Positions 27,771 through 35,473 of a stretch of DNA of 64,000 bases are shown in pieces; position 1 is the stretch's first letter; each line of letters begins with the position of its first letter. The stretch covers positions 1 to 64,000 of the forward strand of contig JASHON010000136.1 in NCBI GenBank assembly GCA_030041095.1. Direction: 5' to 3'. The notes below the pieces were generated by a model. It did no database searches, had not been told where the DNA came from, and saw only the letters and a list, made by a program, of their open reading frames with translations. Made by a program: the position numbers and the translations under genes. The DNA is from Terriglobia bacterium (GTDB taxonomy: Bacteria; Acidobacteriota; Terriglobia; UBA7540).

Positions 27771-29048
27771 TCATACGCTCACTGCCAGTTTCTTCCTCAA
27801 AACCCGCTCGTAGATCACCATCATAATCGCACCGGCAATTCCGACTCCGGTCACCACCCACCACATCCTCTCCGGGCGTCGTAAGACCTCGCCAAAATAG
27901 TGGAGGAGGTAACCGCCGAGCGGACCGGCTACAAAATATCCGATGGCAACGGGAAGGAACGCATAACCCATGTAGAGGCCCTCCTGCCCCGCGGGAGCGA
28001 GGCGCGAGATGTATTCATAATAGCGAGCCGACTGGGTAATCTCGCCAAGCGCCAGCACAACCAACGCTGCAGCGAGTCCTACCATGGTAGGGTGCAAAGC
28101 GACGATGAGCCACGAAAGGCTGGAAATGAGCAGCCCTAGCGTCATGGCCATCAGCGGAGGGATTTTCCGGGTGAGCGTGCTCACCAGAATCTGGAAGCAG
28201 ATAACAACTAACGGATCAATTGACAAAAGTAGCTCAACACTGGCGTGCGGATCGATGTAGCCGCGAATGAAAAGCGGCGCGGAGATGAACTCCTGCCAAA
28301 AAACGATGTAAAACGTCGAATAAATCAGGAGGAAAGCGACAAAACGCGCATTACCCAGAACGGTGATGACGTTTTTGAGCGCTCTGCCAACCGTGGCTGC
28401 ACGGGCCTCTCCAGCCTTATTCGGTTCGCGGAAGAAGACGAGTGTAGCGCAAAACATTGCAAATACGCTAAGAGCGGATACGCGGAAAACGTTCTCAATT
28501 CCAAGTCCCAGACGCTTTCGCACCAGCCAGGCAATGATCGGTCCGAGGAATCCGCCAACATTGACGAGCGTGTAATAGATGGAATAGCCGATAGACCGTA
28601 CGCTGTCTTCCGAAGCTCGCGCGGTGGTTCCGGCTACGCAAGGTTTCACTACTGACGGCCCCAGCGCCGGAATCATCAAAATGGCGAGCACCAACCCCTC
28701 CATACCGAGGGCTCGGGCGGCAGGCTTCATCCAAGCTGTGGAAAGAGAACCTAGCAGAAAATAGCCGACTGTCATCACCAGGTAGGCAAACAGGAGGGCG
28801 CGCCGGAAGCCGAAGCGGTCCGCCAAGGACCCTCCAAGGATGGGTAGAAACCACACCACAAATCCGAATATCCCCATCATCCATCCGGTGACGTCCGTCG
28901 AGAAATGGAGCTGTTCGTTCAGGTAGATGGCGAGTACGGCCGTAGCCGCGTAATACGCGAGGCGCTCGAACAGTTCAGTCGAGTTCGCCACCCAGAACGA
29001 AGGTTTGAAACCGCCTCGTATTTCGCTCATCTGCCGGGAAATAGCCAC
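27771..29048 (-). CDS. MFS peptide transporter, POT/PTR-like
   Basis: A 425-residue integral membrane protein with about twelve helices. The N-terminal ELFERLAYYAATAVLAIYL block is the POT-family counterpart of ELCERFSYYG and is used for proton-coupled peptide uptake. SLADRFGFRRALL is the MFS loop 2-3 motif. A GTG at 29048 has AGGAGG 5 nt upstream and fixes the start. Pairing with the M24 peptidase supports di- or tripeptide uptake; other MFS substrates remain possible. Confidence 0.85.
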   Translation of the reverse strand: MAISRQMSEIRGGFKPSFWVANSTELFERLAYYAATAVLAIYLNEQLHFSTDVTGWMMGIFGFVVWFLPILGGSLADRFGFRRALLFAYLVMTVGYFLLGSLSTAWMKPAARALGMEGLVLAILMIPALGPSVVKPCVAGTTARASEDSVRSIGYSIYYTLVNVGGFLGPIIAWLVRKRLGLGIENVFRVSALSVFAMFCATLVFFREPNKAGEARAATVGRALKNVITVLGNARFVAFLLIYSTFYIVFWQEFISAPLFIRGYIDPHASVELLLSIDPLVVICFQILVSTLTRKIPPLMAMTLGLLISSLSWLIVALHPTMVGLAAALVVLALGEITQSARYYEYISRLAPAGQEGLYMGYAFLPVAIGYFVAGPLGGYLLHYFGEVLRRPERMWWVVTGVGIAGAIMMVIYERVLRKKLAVSV

Positions 29049-29204
29049 GGAACCCTCCTGCCGAAATCTCTAAGCTTGCGGAAAGCCTCGCCAGGCATGA
29101 AGCTGACCTGACTCATCCCTCTAAATTCCGGCTGAATCAAGATCGCGTCGCCTTAGTGTGCCCTCTTGCACGACTGTTGGCAATCCCCTTTCCGATATCG
29201 TTTT

Positions 29205-29234
29205 TTGACAAACAAGCGCTGCGTTCGCTAGACT
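29205..29234 (+). promoter_or_regulatory. Sigma70 promoter for the aminotransferase-serA operon
   Basis: TTGACA (29205-29210) is followed after 18 nt by TAGACT (29229-29234). The predicted start of transcription is about 85 nt upstream of the aminotransferase ATG. The remainder of the 278-bp divergent region (29049-29326) shows no clear riboswitch or operator. Confidence 0.6.
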
Positions 29235-29326
29235 AGAAGCTTCGGCTCCTGAGATTTTGGACTAGCGTTTCGCTCGCCCGCTTACTCTTCCGAAGAAAAC
29301 CCATTCATTCCCAGGGAAGGAAAGCT

Positions 29327-30511
29327 ATGCGCGGTATCGTCAAAGAACGACTCTTCACTCCCGGCCCCACTCCGCTCCTCTTCGAAGCCCAGGTAAAGGC
29401 CGTCACTCGCGATCTTCACCATCGGACAGAAGACTTTCGCAAGCTGGTGCGGGAGACGGTGGAGCTGCTTCGCGGCTATTTCAACACGAAAAACGATGTT
29501 CTGCTATTCGCCAGCTCCGGCACGGGAGCGATGGAAGGCGCGGTCTCGAACCTGCTCTCGCCCGGCGACCGGATATTGGTGGGAACAGCGGGCAAGTTTG
29601 GAGAGCGCTGGCTAGGACTGGCGCAGGCTTACGGCATCGAAGCGGTGAAGGTGGAATCGCCGTACGGAAAGCCGCTGGACATGGACGAAATAAAGAAATG
29701 CCTCGATCGCTCGGGGCCGTTTCGTGCGGTGTTTGTCCAGGCGACCGAGACATCCACCGGCGTGAGCCATGACGTGAAGACGCTCGGCGCGCTCGTCAAG
29801 GAGCGGCCGGAAACGGTTCTGGTGGTCGACGCAATTACGGGGCTCGGCACAACGGTGCTACGACCGGATGAGTGGGGACTGGACGTGGTCATCGGTGGTT
29901 CGCAAAAGGCGACGATGATGCCTCCCGGCCTTTCGTTTGCAAGCGTTTCAGAGAAGGCCTGGAAAGCGGTGGAAAAAGCTAAGCTTCCGCGGTATTACTT
30001 TGACTTTGCCAAGGAGAGAAAGAACCTGGCAAAAGGCGAGACCAGCTATACGCCAGCCACATCGCTTGTGGTGAACCTTCACGGCGTGCTCACTTATATT
30101 CGCGAAACTGGTCTTGAACGCCTGATTGCGAACGCGGCGATGCTGGCCGACGGCACGCGGCAAGCGGCGCGCGCGCTTGGGATGAAGCCCTTTGCAGAAT
30201 CCTCGCCTGCCAACGCCGTCACAGCGATTTGCGCGCCGGAAGGGATGGATTCGGGCGCGATCATCAAGGAGATAAGATCGCAGTTCGGCGCTATTGTCGC
30301 CAACGGACAGGGGACGATGAAGGGTAAGATCTTCCGCGTCGCCCATCTTGGGTATTTCGACGCCGTCGATTTGTTCGCCCTCATCGCCGTCTTGGAAATC
30401 GCGCTCACCAAACTCGGCCGGAAGGTTGATTTGGGATCGGGCGTTCGGGCAGCGCAGGAAACATATCTCAAGCACTCGGACGAGGCGCAGCGAGCGGGCG
30501 AAGCTGCTTAA
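29327..30511 (+). CDS. Class V PLP aminotransferase (serine-glyoxylate / alanine-glyoxylate / phosphoserine type)
   Basis: A 394-residue fold-type I enzyme. LFTPGPTPLLFEAQ at the N-terminus, LLFASSGTGAMEGAV, VVDAITGLGTTVL and the Schiff-base Lys in IGGSQKATMMPPGLSF are hallmarks of the AGAT/SGAT group. The start has GGAAGGAAAG upstream. It is followed 16 nt later by serA. Since SerA makes 3-phosphohydroxypyruvate, this enzyme is a good candidate for the phosphoserine-forming step, a role taken by class V AGAT-like enzymes in some organisms in place of classical SerC. That role is inferred from the operon. Confidence 0.88.
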   Translation: MRGIVKERLFTPGPTPLLFEAQVKAVTRDLHHRTEDFRKLVRETVELLRGYFNTKNDVLLFASSGTGAMEGAVSNLLSPGDRILVGTAGKFGERWLGLAQAYGIEAVKVESPYGKPLDMDEIKKCLDRSGPFRAVFVQATETSTGVSHDVKTLGALVKERPETVLVVDAITGLGTTVLRPDEWGLDVVIGGSQKATMMPPGLSFASVSEKAWKAVEKAKLPRYYFDFAKERKNLAKGETSYTPATSLVVNLHGVLTYIRETGLERLIANAAMLADGTRQAARALGMKPFAESSPANAVTAICAPEGMDSGAIIKEIRSQFGAIVANGQGTMKGKIFRVAHLGYFDAVDLFALIAVLEIALTKLGRKVDLGSGVRAAQETYLKHSDEAQRAGEAA

Positions 30512-30527
30512 GTTACAAAGGGAGCTT

Positions 30528-32114
30528 ATGAAGATTCTGGTGTCAGATAAGGTTTCTGAAAAGCCGCTGGAGATTCTGAAGGCTGAGCCTTCTTTTGAAG
30601 TGGTCTATTTGCCGGGCCAGAAGGAAGCCGTGGCGGAGCAGATCCGCGATTCGGAAGCCTTGGTCATTCGCAGCGCAACCAAGGTGACTTCGGCCTTTCT
30701 GGCACACGCTGAGCGATTGCGAGTGATTGGCCGCGCCGGCGTGGGTGTGGATAACGTAGACTTGGAGGCCGCTACCGCCAAAGGCGTGGTGGTGATGAAC
30801 ACCCCGGGCGGCAACGCCGTCAGCGTGGCTGAGCAGACGATGGCCTTTTTGCTTGCCTTGGCGCGGAGAGTCCCGCAGGCCGATCACTCCATGAAGGGTG
30901 GGAAGTGGGAAAAGAGCAAATTCCTCGGAATCGAGCTGCGGGGCAAGCGTCTCGGCTTGATTGGCCTCGGCATGATTGGGATGGAGGTAGCACGGCTCGC
31001 CCAGCAATTCCAGATGGAGGTGATCGCCTACGATCCTTACGTTTCCTCTCTCGTAGCGGGGCAGCAAGATGTGAAGCTGGTGTCGCTCGAAAAGGCACTC
31101 GAGACGAGTGACTTCCTTAGCCTCCACTGCTCTGCAACCCCGGAAACCAAACATTTGCTCAACGCACACACCCTGGCGAAGGCCAAGGCAGGTATACGCA
31201 TTGTCAATTGCGCGCGCGGCGAGCTGATCGCGGAGAGCGACCTGTTAGAGGCGCTCGAGAGCGGGCACGTGGCCGGCGCCGCTCTCGATGTGTTCGAGAA
31301 AGAGCCGCCGGGTGATTCTCCCCTCGTCCGTCATCCGAACGTCATCACTACTCCGCATATCGCAGGATCGACGGAAGAAGCGCAGGAAATCGTGGGCATT
31401 CGCATCGCGGAGCAGGTGCGGGATTATCTGTTGCAGGGCGTCGCTCGTAACGCGGTGAACTTGCCCTCCGTTTCGCCCGAGGACCACAAGAAGCTCCATC
31501 CTTACATCCAATTGGGCGAAAAGCTGGGCTCTTTCCTCGCGCAATTGGCGGCCGGAGGACCGATCGAAGTTCGAATCAGCTACGACGGAGGATTGGCGGA
31601 GCTGAACACGCATCTCGTCAAAAATGCAGTTCTTAAAGGAGTCCTGAACCGAGCGCTTGCGGAAGAAACCCAGGCGAACTTAGTCAATGCAGGCGCACTG
31701 GCCCAGGCGCGCGGACTTGAAGTGGCGGAGCTGCACAGTTCGCGCCGTGCGACCTACTCGAATTCGCTCGGCGTGGCGCTGCGTACGGAAGGCGGGTCCG
31801 TCTCCGTCCTGGGCATGGTCGGAGTGCGAGATACCCTCCGAATTCTAGGTATCAACGACATCGATATCGACGCCCCGCTTCGAGGCGTGATTCTCTTCGT
31901 CCGCAACCAGGATGTGCCGGGCGTAATAGGCCGCGTGGGCACCGTTCTGGGAAGCCACAACGTCAACATCGCCAACTTCACGCTAGGCCGCAATCCTCAG
32001 GTGGGTGAAGCGATCGGCCTCGTCAGTGTGGATCAGCATGTTCCCTCCGAGGTGCTCAAAGCCATCCAGGCCATTCCTGCCATCCGGCTCGCCCGGCTCA
32101 TCCAGGTAGACTAA
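30528..32114 (+). CDS. serA: D-3-phosphoglycerate dehydrogenase
   Basis: A 528-residue NAD-dependent enzyme, first step of serine synthesis. The nucleotide fold shows GLIGLGMIGMEVARLA, the catalytic Arg in NCARGELIAE, and the Glu and His in FEKEPPG and TPHIAGST. After the catalytic domain come an intervening ASB domain (about 320-450) and a C-terminal ACT domain (PGVIGRVGTVLGSHNVNIANF), the long type regulated by serine in some bacteria. The ATG at 30528 has AAGGGAG 3-4 nt upstream. An in-frame upstream extension overlapping the aminotransferase was rejected. Confidence 0.97.
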   Translation: MKILVSDKVSEKPLEILKAEPSFEVVYLPGQKEAVAEQIRDSEALVIRSATKVTSAFLAHAERLRVIGRAGVGVDNVDLEAATAKGVVVMNTPGGNAVSVAEQTMAFLLALARRVPQADHSMKGGKWEKSKFLGIELRGKRLGLIGLGMIGMEVARLAQQFQMEVIAYDPYVSSLVAGQQDVKLVSLEKALETSDFLSLHCSATPETKHLLNAHTLAKAKAGIRIVNCARGELIAESDLLEALESGHVAGAALDVFEKEPPGDSPLVRHPNVITTPHIAGSTEEAQEIVGIRIAEQVRDYLLQGVARNAVNLPSVSPEDHKKLHPYIQLGEKLGSFLAQLAAGGPIEVRISYDGGLAELNTHLVKNAVLKGVLNRALAEETQANLVNAGALAQARGLEVAELHSSRRATYSNSLGVALRTEGGSVSVLGMVGVRDTLRILGINDIDIDAPLRGVILFVRNQDVPGVIGRVGTVLGSHNVNIANFTLGRNPQVGEAIGLVSVDQHVPSEVLKAIQAIPAIRLARLIQVD

Positions 32115-32127
32115 TGACGCCGCCGCA

Positions 32128-32604
32128 ATGAAGGTTTGGGTGTTCAAAATCAATACGCGGCGAGGCTGGCAATTCGACCAATATTTTAAGTCTCGCTCCC
32201 GCAGTCCTGTCGGCATGGGTGATGCTCGATGGATTCGCAGCGCCCTAAGCCTGCGCTTGTTGCGAGAAGAGGTGAGGCGAGGAGATCTCTTCTTGTGTTA
32301 CGAAGCGGATCGAAAGCATCTGCTTGGATTGGCAATCGCTGCCTCCGATGGGCGCGACGTTGGCGAAGGATCGTTGGTAGATTTTTGTTCTCCGCGCCGG
32401 GCCGTCCGGCTGAATTCTCCTCTCCTGCGCCACCCGGATTTGGATCACATTCTCGCGTTCACGCCGCAACGCGGCCGTGGCACCGTACAGAAGATTGCTG
32501 CGGATGAGTTTCGTGTGTTACGGCGGCGCATTCTCTCCAGGAATCCCCATCAGAAGCTGGCGCTCGAGCGTTTGTGGAGCGCGCGCGCTGTAGATTCTAT
32601 CTAA
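32128..32604 (+). CDS. Hypothetical protein with an EVE/PUA-like domain
   Basis: This 158-residue protein starts MKVWVFKINTRRGWQFDQY and contains WIRSALSLRLLREEVRRGDLFLCYEAD followed by LLGLAIA. That order (Trp-rich start, GDL.L.Y, GLA) resembles EVE domains, PUA-like folds that bind modified nucleobases and often accompany restriction or RNA-modification genes. The C-terminal third is basic. It lies 13 nt after serA but has no clear ribosome binding site. The EVE assignment is by pattern only; no restriction genes are nearby. Confidence 0.55.
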   Translation: MKVWVFKINTRRGWQFDQYFKSRSRSPVGMGDARWIRSALSLRLLREEVRRGDLFLCYEADRKHLLGLAIAASDGRDVGEGSLVDFCSPRRAVRLNSPLLRHPDLDHILAFTPQRGRGTVQKIAADEFRVLRRRILSRNPHQKLALERLWSARAVDSI

Positions 32605-32649
32605 CCGGCCATCGCTTGCCGTGAAGCTGGTCTCATAGGATCATCTTCC

Positions 32650-33492
32650 TTAGTGCCGGCGCAAGTGGAGGCAAGCGATTTCGGGTGGGCAGCTTACGCG
32701 CAGAGGCACCACCACTTTGCCGATGCCACGGCTGATGTAAATCTGAGTGTTTCCTAGCCGATGCCATCCGTCGATCAAGCGCGCTCGGGACTTGTTTCGC
32801 TGGGCAAAGAACGGTAGACGAATCTGCCCGCCATGGGTGTGGCCGGAAAGCATGAGGTCGATGCCGTGGCGCGCGGCCAAACGAATGGCCAGCGGATTGT
32901 GACACAGCAGGATCTTGGGATCGCGGGCAGGAATGGAGCCGACGGCTGCGTCGAAATCGTCAAAAGCTCCCCATACATCGTCCACTCCGGCCAGCCAGAG
33001 CGTACCGCCGTCCGCGCGTAAAGGATAGTGTGCGTTGCGGAGGACCCGAATGTGCTGGGCCTCGAGCGCGCGCGTTACTTCGTCCGCGTTCACCCGGAAA
33101 TCGTGGTTGCCGAGTACGGCAAAAACTCCGTGGCGCGACCGGAGGCGTCCGAGAGCCCGCGCCACGGGCCAGATGTAGCGCGGAGAGAGTGTAACGTAGT
33201 CGCCGGTGAGGCAGACGATATCCGGCCGCTCGATATTGGCCAAATCGACGGCACGACCTACTTCTTCAATCGGGGTGAAAAGGCTGAGGTGAATATCCGT
33301 AAGATGGACGATTTTCAATCCATCATGCGCGGATGAAAGGCGCTTGATGCGGATGACGGTCTTGGTAATCTCGGGATCGGCAGTATAAGTTCCCACCGGG
33401 GGGCTCGATTCCGGCTTGTTCAGGGCCAATACCGTCAACCGGCTTCGGTTCCATGGGTAGCGCGTAATCGCGCGGTGGGCAGGGGAGTTCAT
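32650..33492 (-). CDS. Calcineurin-like metallophosphoesterase (YaeI/YkuE-like)
   Basis: A 280-residue dimetal phosphoesterase. The motifs run HLTDIHLSLF, LTGDYVTLS, VLGNHDF, LLCHNP and SGHTHGGQIRLP, in the standard order. Known relatives act on UDP-2,3-diacylglucosamine or lipid substrates; no lipid anchor or membrane segment is visible here. The N-terminal 25 residues are basic. It lies 36 nt downstream of the inositol-phosphatase gene and may be the last gene of the moaX-suhB-phosphoesterase transcript. The substrate is unknown. Confidence 0.85.
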   Translation of the reverse strand: MNSPAHRAITRYPWNRSRLTVLALNKPESSPPVGTYTADPEITKTVIRIKRLSSAHDGLKIVHLTDIHLSLFTPIEEVGRAVDLANIERPDIVCLTGDYVTLSPRYIWPVARALGRLRSRHGVFAVLGNHDFRVNADEVTRALEAQHIRVLRNAHYPLRADGGTLWLAGVDDVWGAFDDFDAAVGSIPARDPKILLCHNPLAIRLAARHGIDLMLSGHTHGGQIRLPFFAQRNKSRARLIDGWHRLGNTQIYISRGIGKVVVPLRVSCPPEIACLHLRRH

Positions 33493-33528
33493 TTCTTCAG
33501 ACCCTACGACCAGGATGCAATTCGGCGC

Positions 33529-34329
33529 TTACTTCTTCGTGCCGTCCCTTGATCCTTCCGAAAAGATGCGCAGCATTGCATCGTGGATTAAGCCGTTAGA
33601 CGCAAACACTTCGTGCGCAAGCAGGTTGAATGGATTTCCTGCGAGATCCGTCACTTTTCCTCCGGCTTCCGCGACCATCAAAACACCCGCCGCTTTGTCC
33701 CAAGGGTTTAGCCGCTGTTCCCAAAAACCGTCGAAGCGTCCGGAGGCCACCGAACAGAGATCGAGCGCGGCCGAGCCGGGCCTCCGCACGCCATGGGAAG
33801 CCTGCGTGAAACGCGTGAAGTAGATGATATTCATGTGGTGGTCTGTCGTATAGGGCGGAAACCCGGTAGCCACCAAGCTTTCCGAAAGCTCTTGAATCTT
33901 GGAGACCGAAAGCCGTTTGCCATTCAGGAAAGCGCCAGCTCCGCTTTCCGCCGTGTAGAGCTCTTTTCGGATGGGATCGTAAACCACGCCGGCAACAGGA
34001 ACATCCTTATAGGCCAACCCTAGCGAGACGCAGAACATCGGAAATCCGTGCGCGAAGTTCGTGGTTCCGTCCAGCGGGTCCACGTACCAGCAATAGGCGG
34101 AAGAGGTTTTTCGGCCGCCGCCTTCCTCAGCCACGATCGCGTGATCGGGAAAGTGAAGCGTCAGCCGCTCGGTAATGAGCGCTTCCGACCGGCGATCGGC
34201 TTCTGTCACCAGATCTCTTGGGCGCTTGTAGGAGATTTCGTGTGGCCGCTCAAAAAGCTCAGCCAGCAGGGAACCGGCATCACGGGCGATTTCGGTCGCA
34301 ATCGGAAGAAAGGAAGGTGGCGCCATCAT
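33529..34329 (-). CDS. suhB: Inositol-1-monophosphatase family protein
   Basis: A 266-residue Mg-dependent, Li-sensitive type phosphatase. Metal ligands are seen in VAEEGGG (Glu), YVDPLDGTTNFAHG (Asp-Pro-Leu-Asp-Gly-Thr) and LNPWDKAAGVLMVAEAGG (Asp). The VDPLDGTTNF form is closer to SuhB/IMPase than to CysQ. It starts 12 nt after the moaD-moaE fusion, with no clear ribosome binding site, so translation is probably coupled. In E. coli SuhB also assists rRNA transcription; that role cannot be inferred here. Confidence 0.88.
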   Translation of the reverse strand: MMAPPSFLPIATEIARDAGSLLAELFERPHEISYKRPRDLVTEADRRSEALITERLTLHFPDHAIVAEEGGGRKTSSAYCWYVDPLDGTTNFAHGFPMFCVSLGLAYKDVPVAGVVYDPIRKELYTAESGAGAFLNGKRLSVSKIQELSESLVATGFPPYTTDHHMNIIYFTRFTQASHGVRRPGSAALDLCSVASGRFDGFWEQRLNPWDKAAGVLMVAEAGGKVTDLAGNPFNLLAHEVFASNGLIHDAMLRIFSEGSRDGTKK

Positions 34330-34341
34330 TTTTAGGGTGTG

Positions 34342-35040
34342 TCACGCGTTCTGGGGTTGCACGATCGTCGCTTTCTCCGCCTCCCCCGCCGCCCAAACTG
34401 AGCCGTCATCAAAGTGCTCCTTTTTCCAGATAGGAACTCGCAGCTTCAGTTGGTCGATCATGTAGCGGCAGGCCTCAAACGCCGCGGCGCGGTGGGGCGC
34501 GCTCACAACAATGGCCACGCTCGCTTCGCCCACATCGATGCGGCCAATCCGATGAATCAAGCCAACGCGATCGACTTCAAATCTCCTCCTGGCCTCCTTA
34601 CCGATGGCTTTCATCATTTGCAAGGCCATCGCTTCGTAAGCCTCGTAATTCAGGTAGAGTGTCTTCCTGCCGCCGGAGTGATTGCGGACGATGCCCTCGA
34701 AAACGACCACCGCTCCGTCAGAGGGAGCGCTCAACTGGCGGCTAATCTCTTGGGTTGGAATCGCGTCTCTCGTAATGCGGACTATGTCGCCACTCGCACC
34801 GCCGCTCACGGGTGGCAGGATAGCCACCTCGTCGCCCTCTTTCAAAGGCGTCAAGGGGTCTGCGGGAGTTTGATTCACCACGACGAGAATCGATGAGGCA
34901 AGCTCGGCGAACTGGGGAAACTGTTGCTTGTAATGATTCCACAGAGCGCCAAGTTTTTCACCTTCAGGGAATTCAGCCTCTTCTTGCTCGAATCCGGTCA
35001 CGTCGCGCGCGAGGCCGAAGAAAAGCACCTTGATTTTCAT
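34342..35040 (-). CDS. MoaD-MoaE fusion: molybdopterin synthase (MoaX type)
   Basis: A 232-residue single chain. Residues 1-83 form the ubiquitin-like sulfur carrier MoaD (MKIKVLFFGLARDVTG ... VAILPPVSGG). Residues about 88-232 form the catalytic MoaE subunit (DGAVVVFEGIVRNHSGG, YEAYEAMALQMM, HRIGRIDVGEASV, catalytic Lys in VPIWKKEHF). Together they convert cyclic pyranopterin monophosphate to molybdopterin. The MoaD Gly-Gly, which must be a free C-terminus to carry thiocarboxylate, is internal here, so processing is needed, as in mycobacterial MoaX. An upstream frame extension of 129 residues runs antisense to the next gene and is rejected. The promoter region holds a palindrome (35044-35059). 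No other moa gene is in the window. Confidence 0.9.
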   Translation of the reverse strand: MKIKVLFFGLARDVTGFEQEEAEFPEGEKLGALWNHYKQQFPQFAELASSILVVVNQTPADPLTPLKEGDEVAILPPVSGGASGDIVRITRDAIPTQEISRQLSAPSDGAVVVFEGIVRNHSGGRKTLYLNYEAYEAMALQMMKAIGKEARRRFEVDRVGLIHRIGRIDVGEASVAIVVSAPHRAAAFEACRYMIDQLKLRVPIWKKEHFDDGSVWAAGEAEKATIVQPQNA

Positions 35041-35043
35041 GCT

Positions 35044-35059
35044 GTGTATCAGTATACAC
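35044..35059. promoter_or_regulatory. Palindromic operator candidate in the moaX / receiver-protein divergent region
   Basis: GTGTAT-CAGT-ATACAC is a perfect 6-bp inverted repeat 4 bp before the moaX ATG. It contains TATACT on the minus strand, a likely -10 element for moaX (35056-35051). A factor bound here could occlude that promoter. Confidence 0.5.
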
Positions 35060-35071
35060 GGGCGGCGTGGA

Positions 35072-35077
35072 TATAAT
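35072..35077 (+). promoter_or_regulatory. Consensus -10 element for the receiver-like gene
   Basis: TATAAT at 35072-35077 is 9 nt before the ATG at 35087. Transcription would start about 3 nt before the start codon, giving a leaderless or near-leaderless mRNA. No convincing -35 element is seen 17 nt upstream. Confidence 0.5.
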
Positions 35078-35086
35078 AAAGATTGC

Positions 35087-35473
35087 ATGCCGTGCGTCCT
35101 GCTCACGGGAAAAGATTGGAAAGAGCGTGCGCTGCTGCGCGCACAACTCCTGAGCGAGGGAGTTGAGGTCGAAGCTCGCGAAACCGTTGAAGAGGCGCTG
35201 GACGGAGCGCCGTTTTCTTCTGGACTGCCCCTCCTTCTGGTGGCAGACCTCGGTCCGAGCGAGCGGCCGGAACAAGAGCTCGATCTGCTCTTGAAATGGG
35301 CGAAGCGAATTCCCGTTTGGATCGTTTTGTCCCGCACACGCACGATGACTGAGCTGCCGTCGGATAGCGGCGTCGAGCGAACGGTGCTGCGGCCCATCGA
35401 CGTTGGCGCCTTTGTCAGGGAAATCATCGAAAGAGTTAAGACTAACTTGTCCGGAGAGCCTGTCCAATGCTGA
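35087..35473 (+). CDS. Degenerate receiver-like protein
   Basis: A 128-residue protein with alternating strands and helices of CheY size. VLLTGKDWKERALLRAQL resembles the first receiver strand and helix, LLLVADLGPSE has an Asp at the phospho-acceptor strand, WIVLSRTRTM replaces the Ser/Thr strand, and LRPIDVGAFVREI matches the KPxxxxxL segment with Lys changed to Arg. The acidic pocket at the first strand is lost, so it is probably not phosphorylated normally. It overlaps the following phosphodiesterase gene by 7 nt, so the two are translationally coupled. ATG 35087 is favoured by the -10 box immediately upstream. The function is unknown. Confidence 0.6.
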   Translation: MPCVLLTGKDWKERALLRAQLLSEGVEVEARETVEEALDGAPFSSGLPLLLVADLGPSERPEQELDLLLKWAKRIPVWIVLSRTRTMTELPSDSGVERTVLRPIDVGAFVREIIERVKTNLSGEPVQC

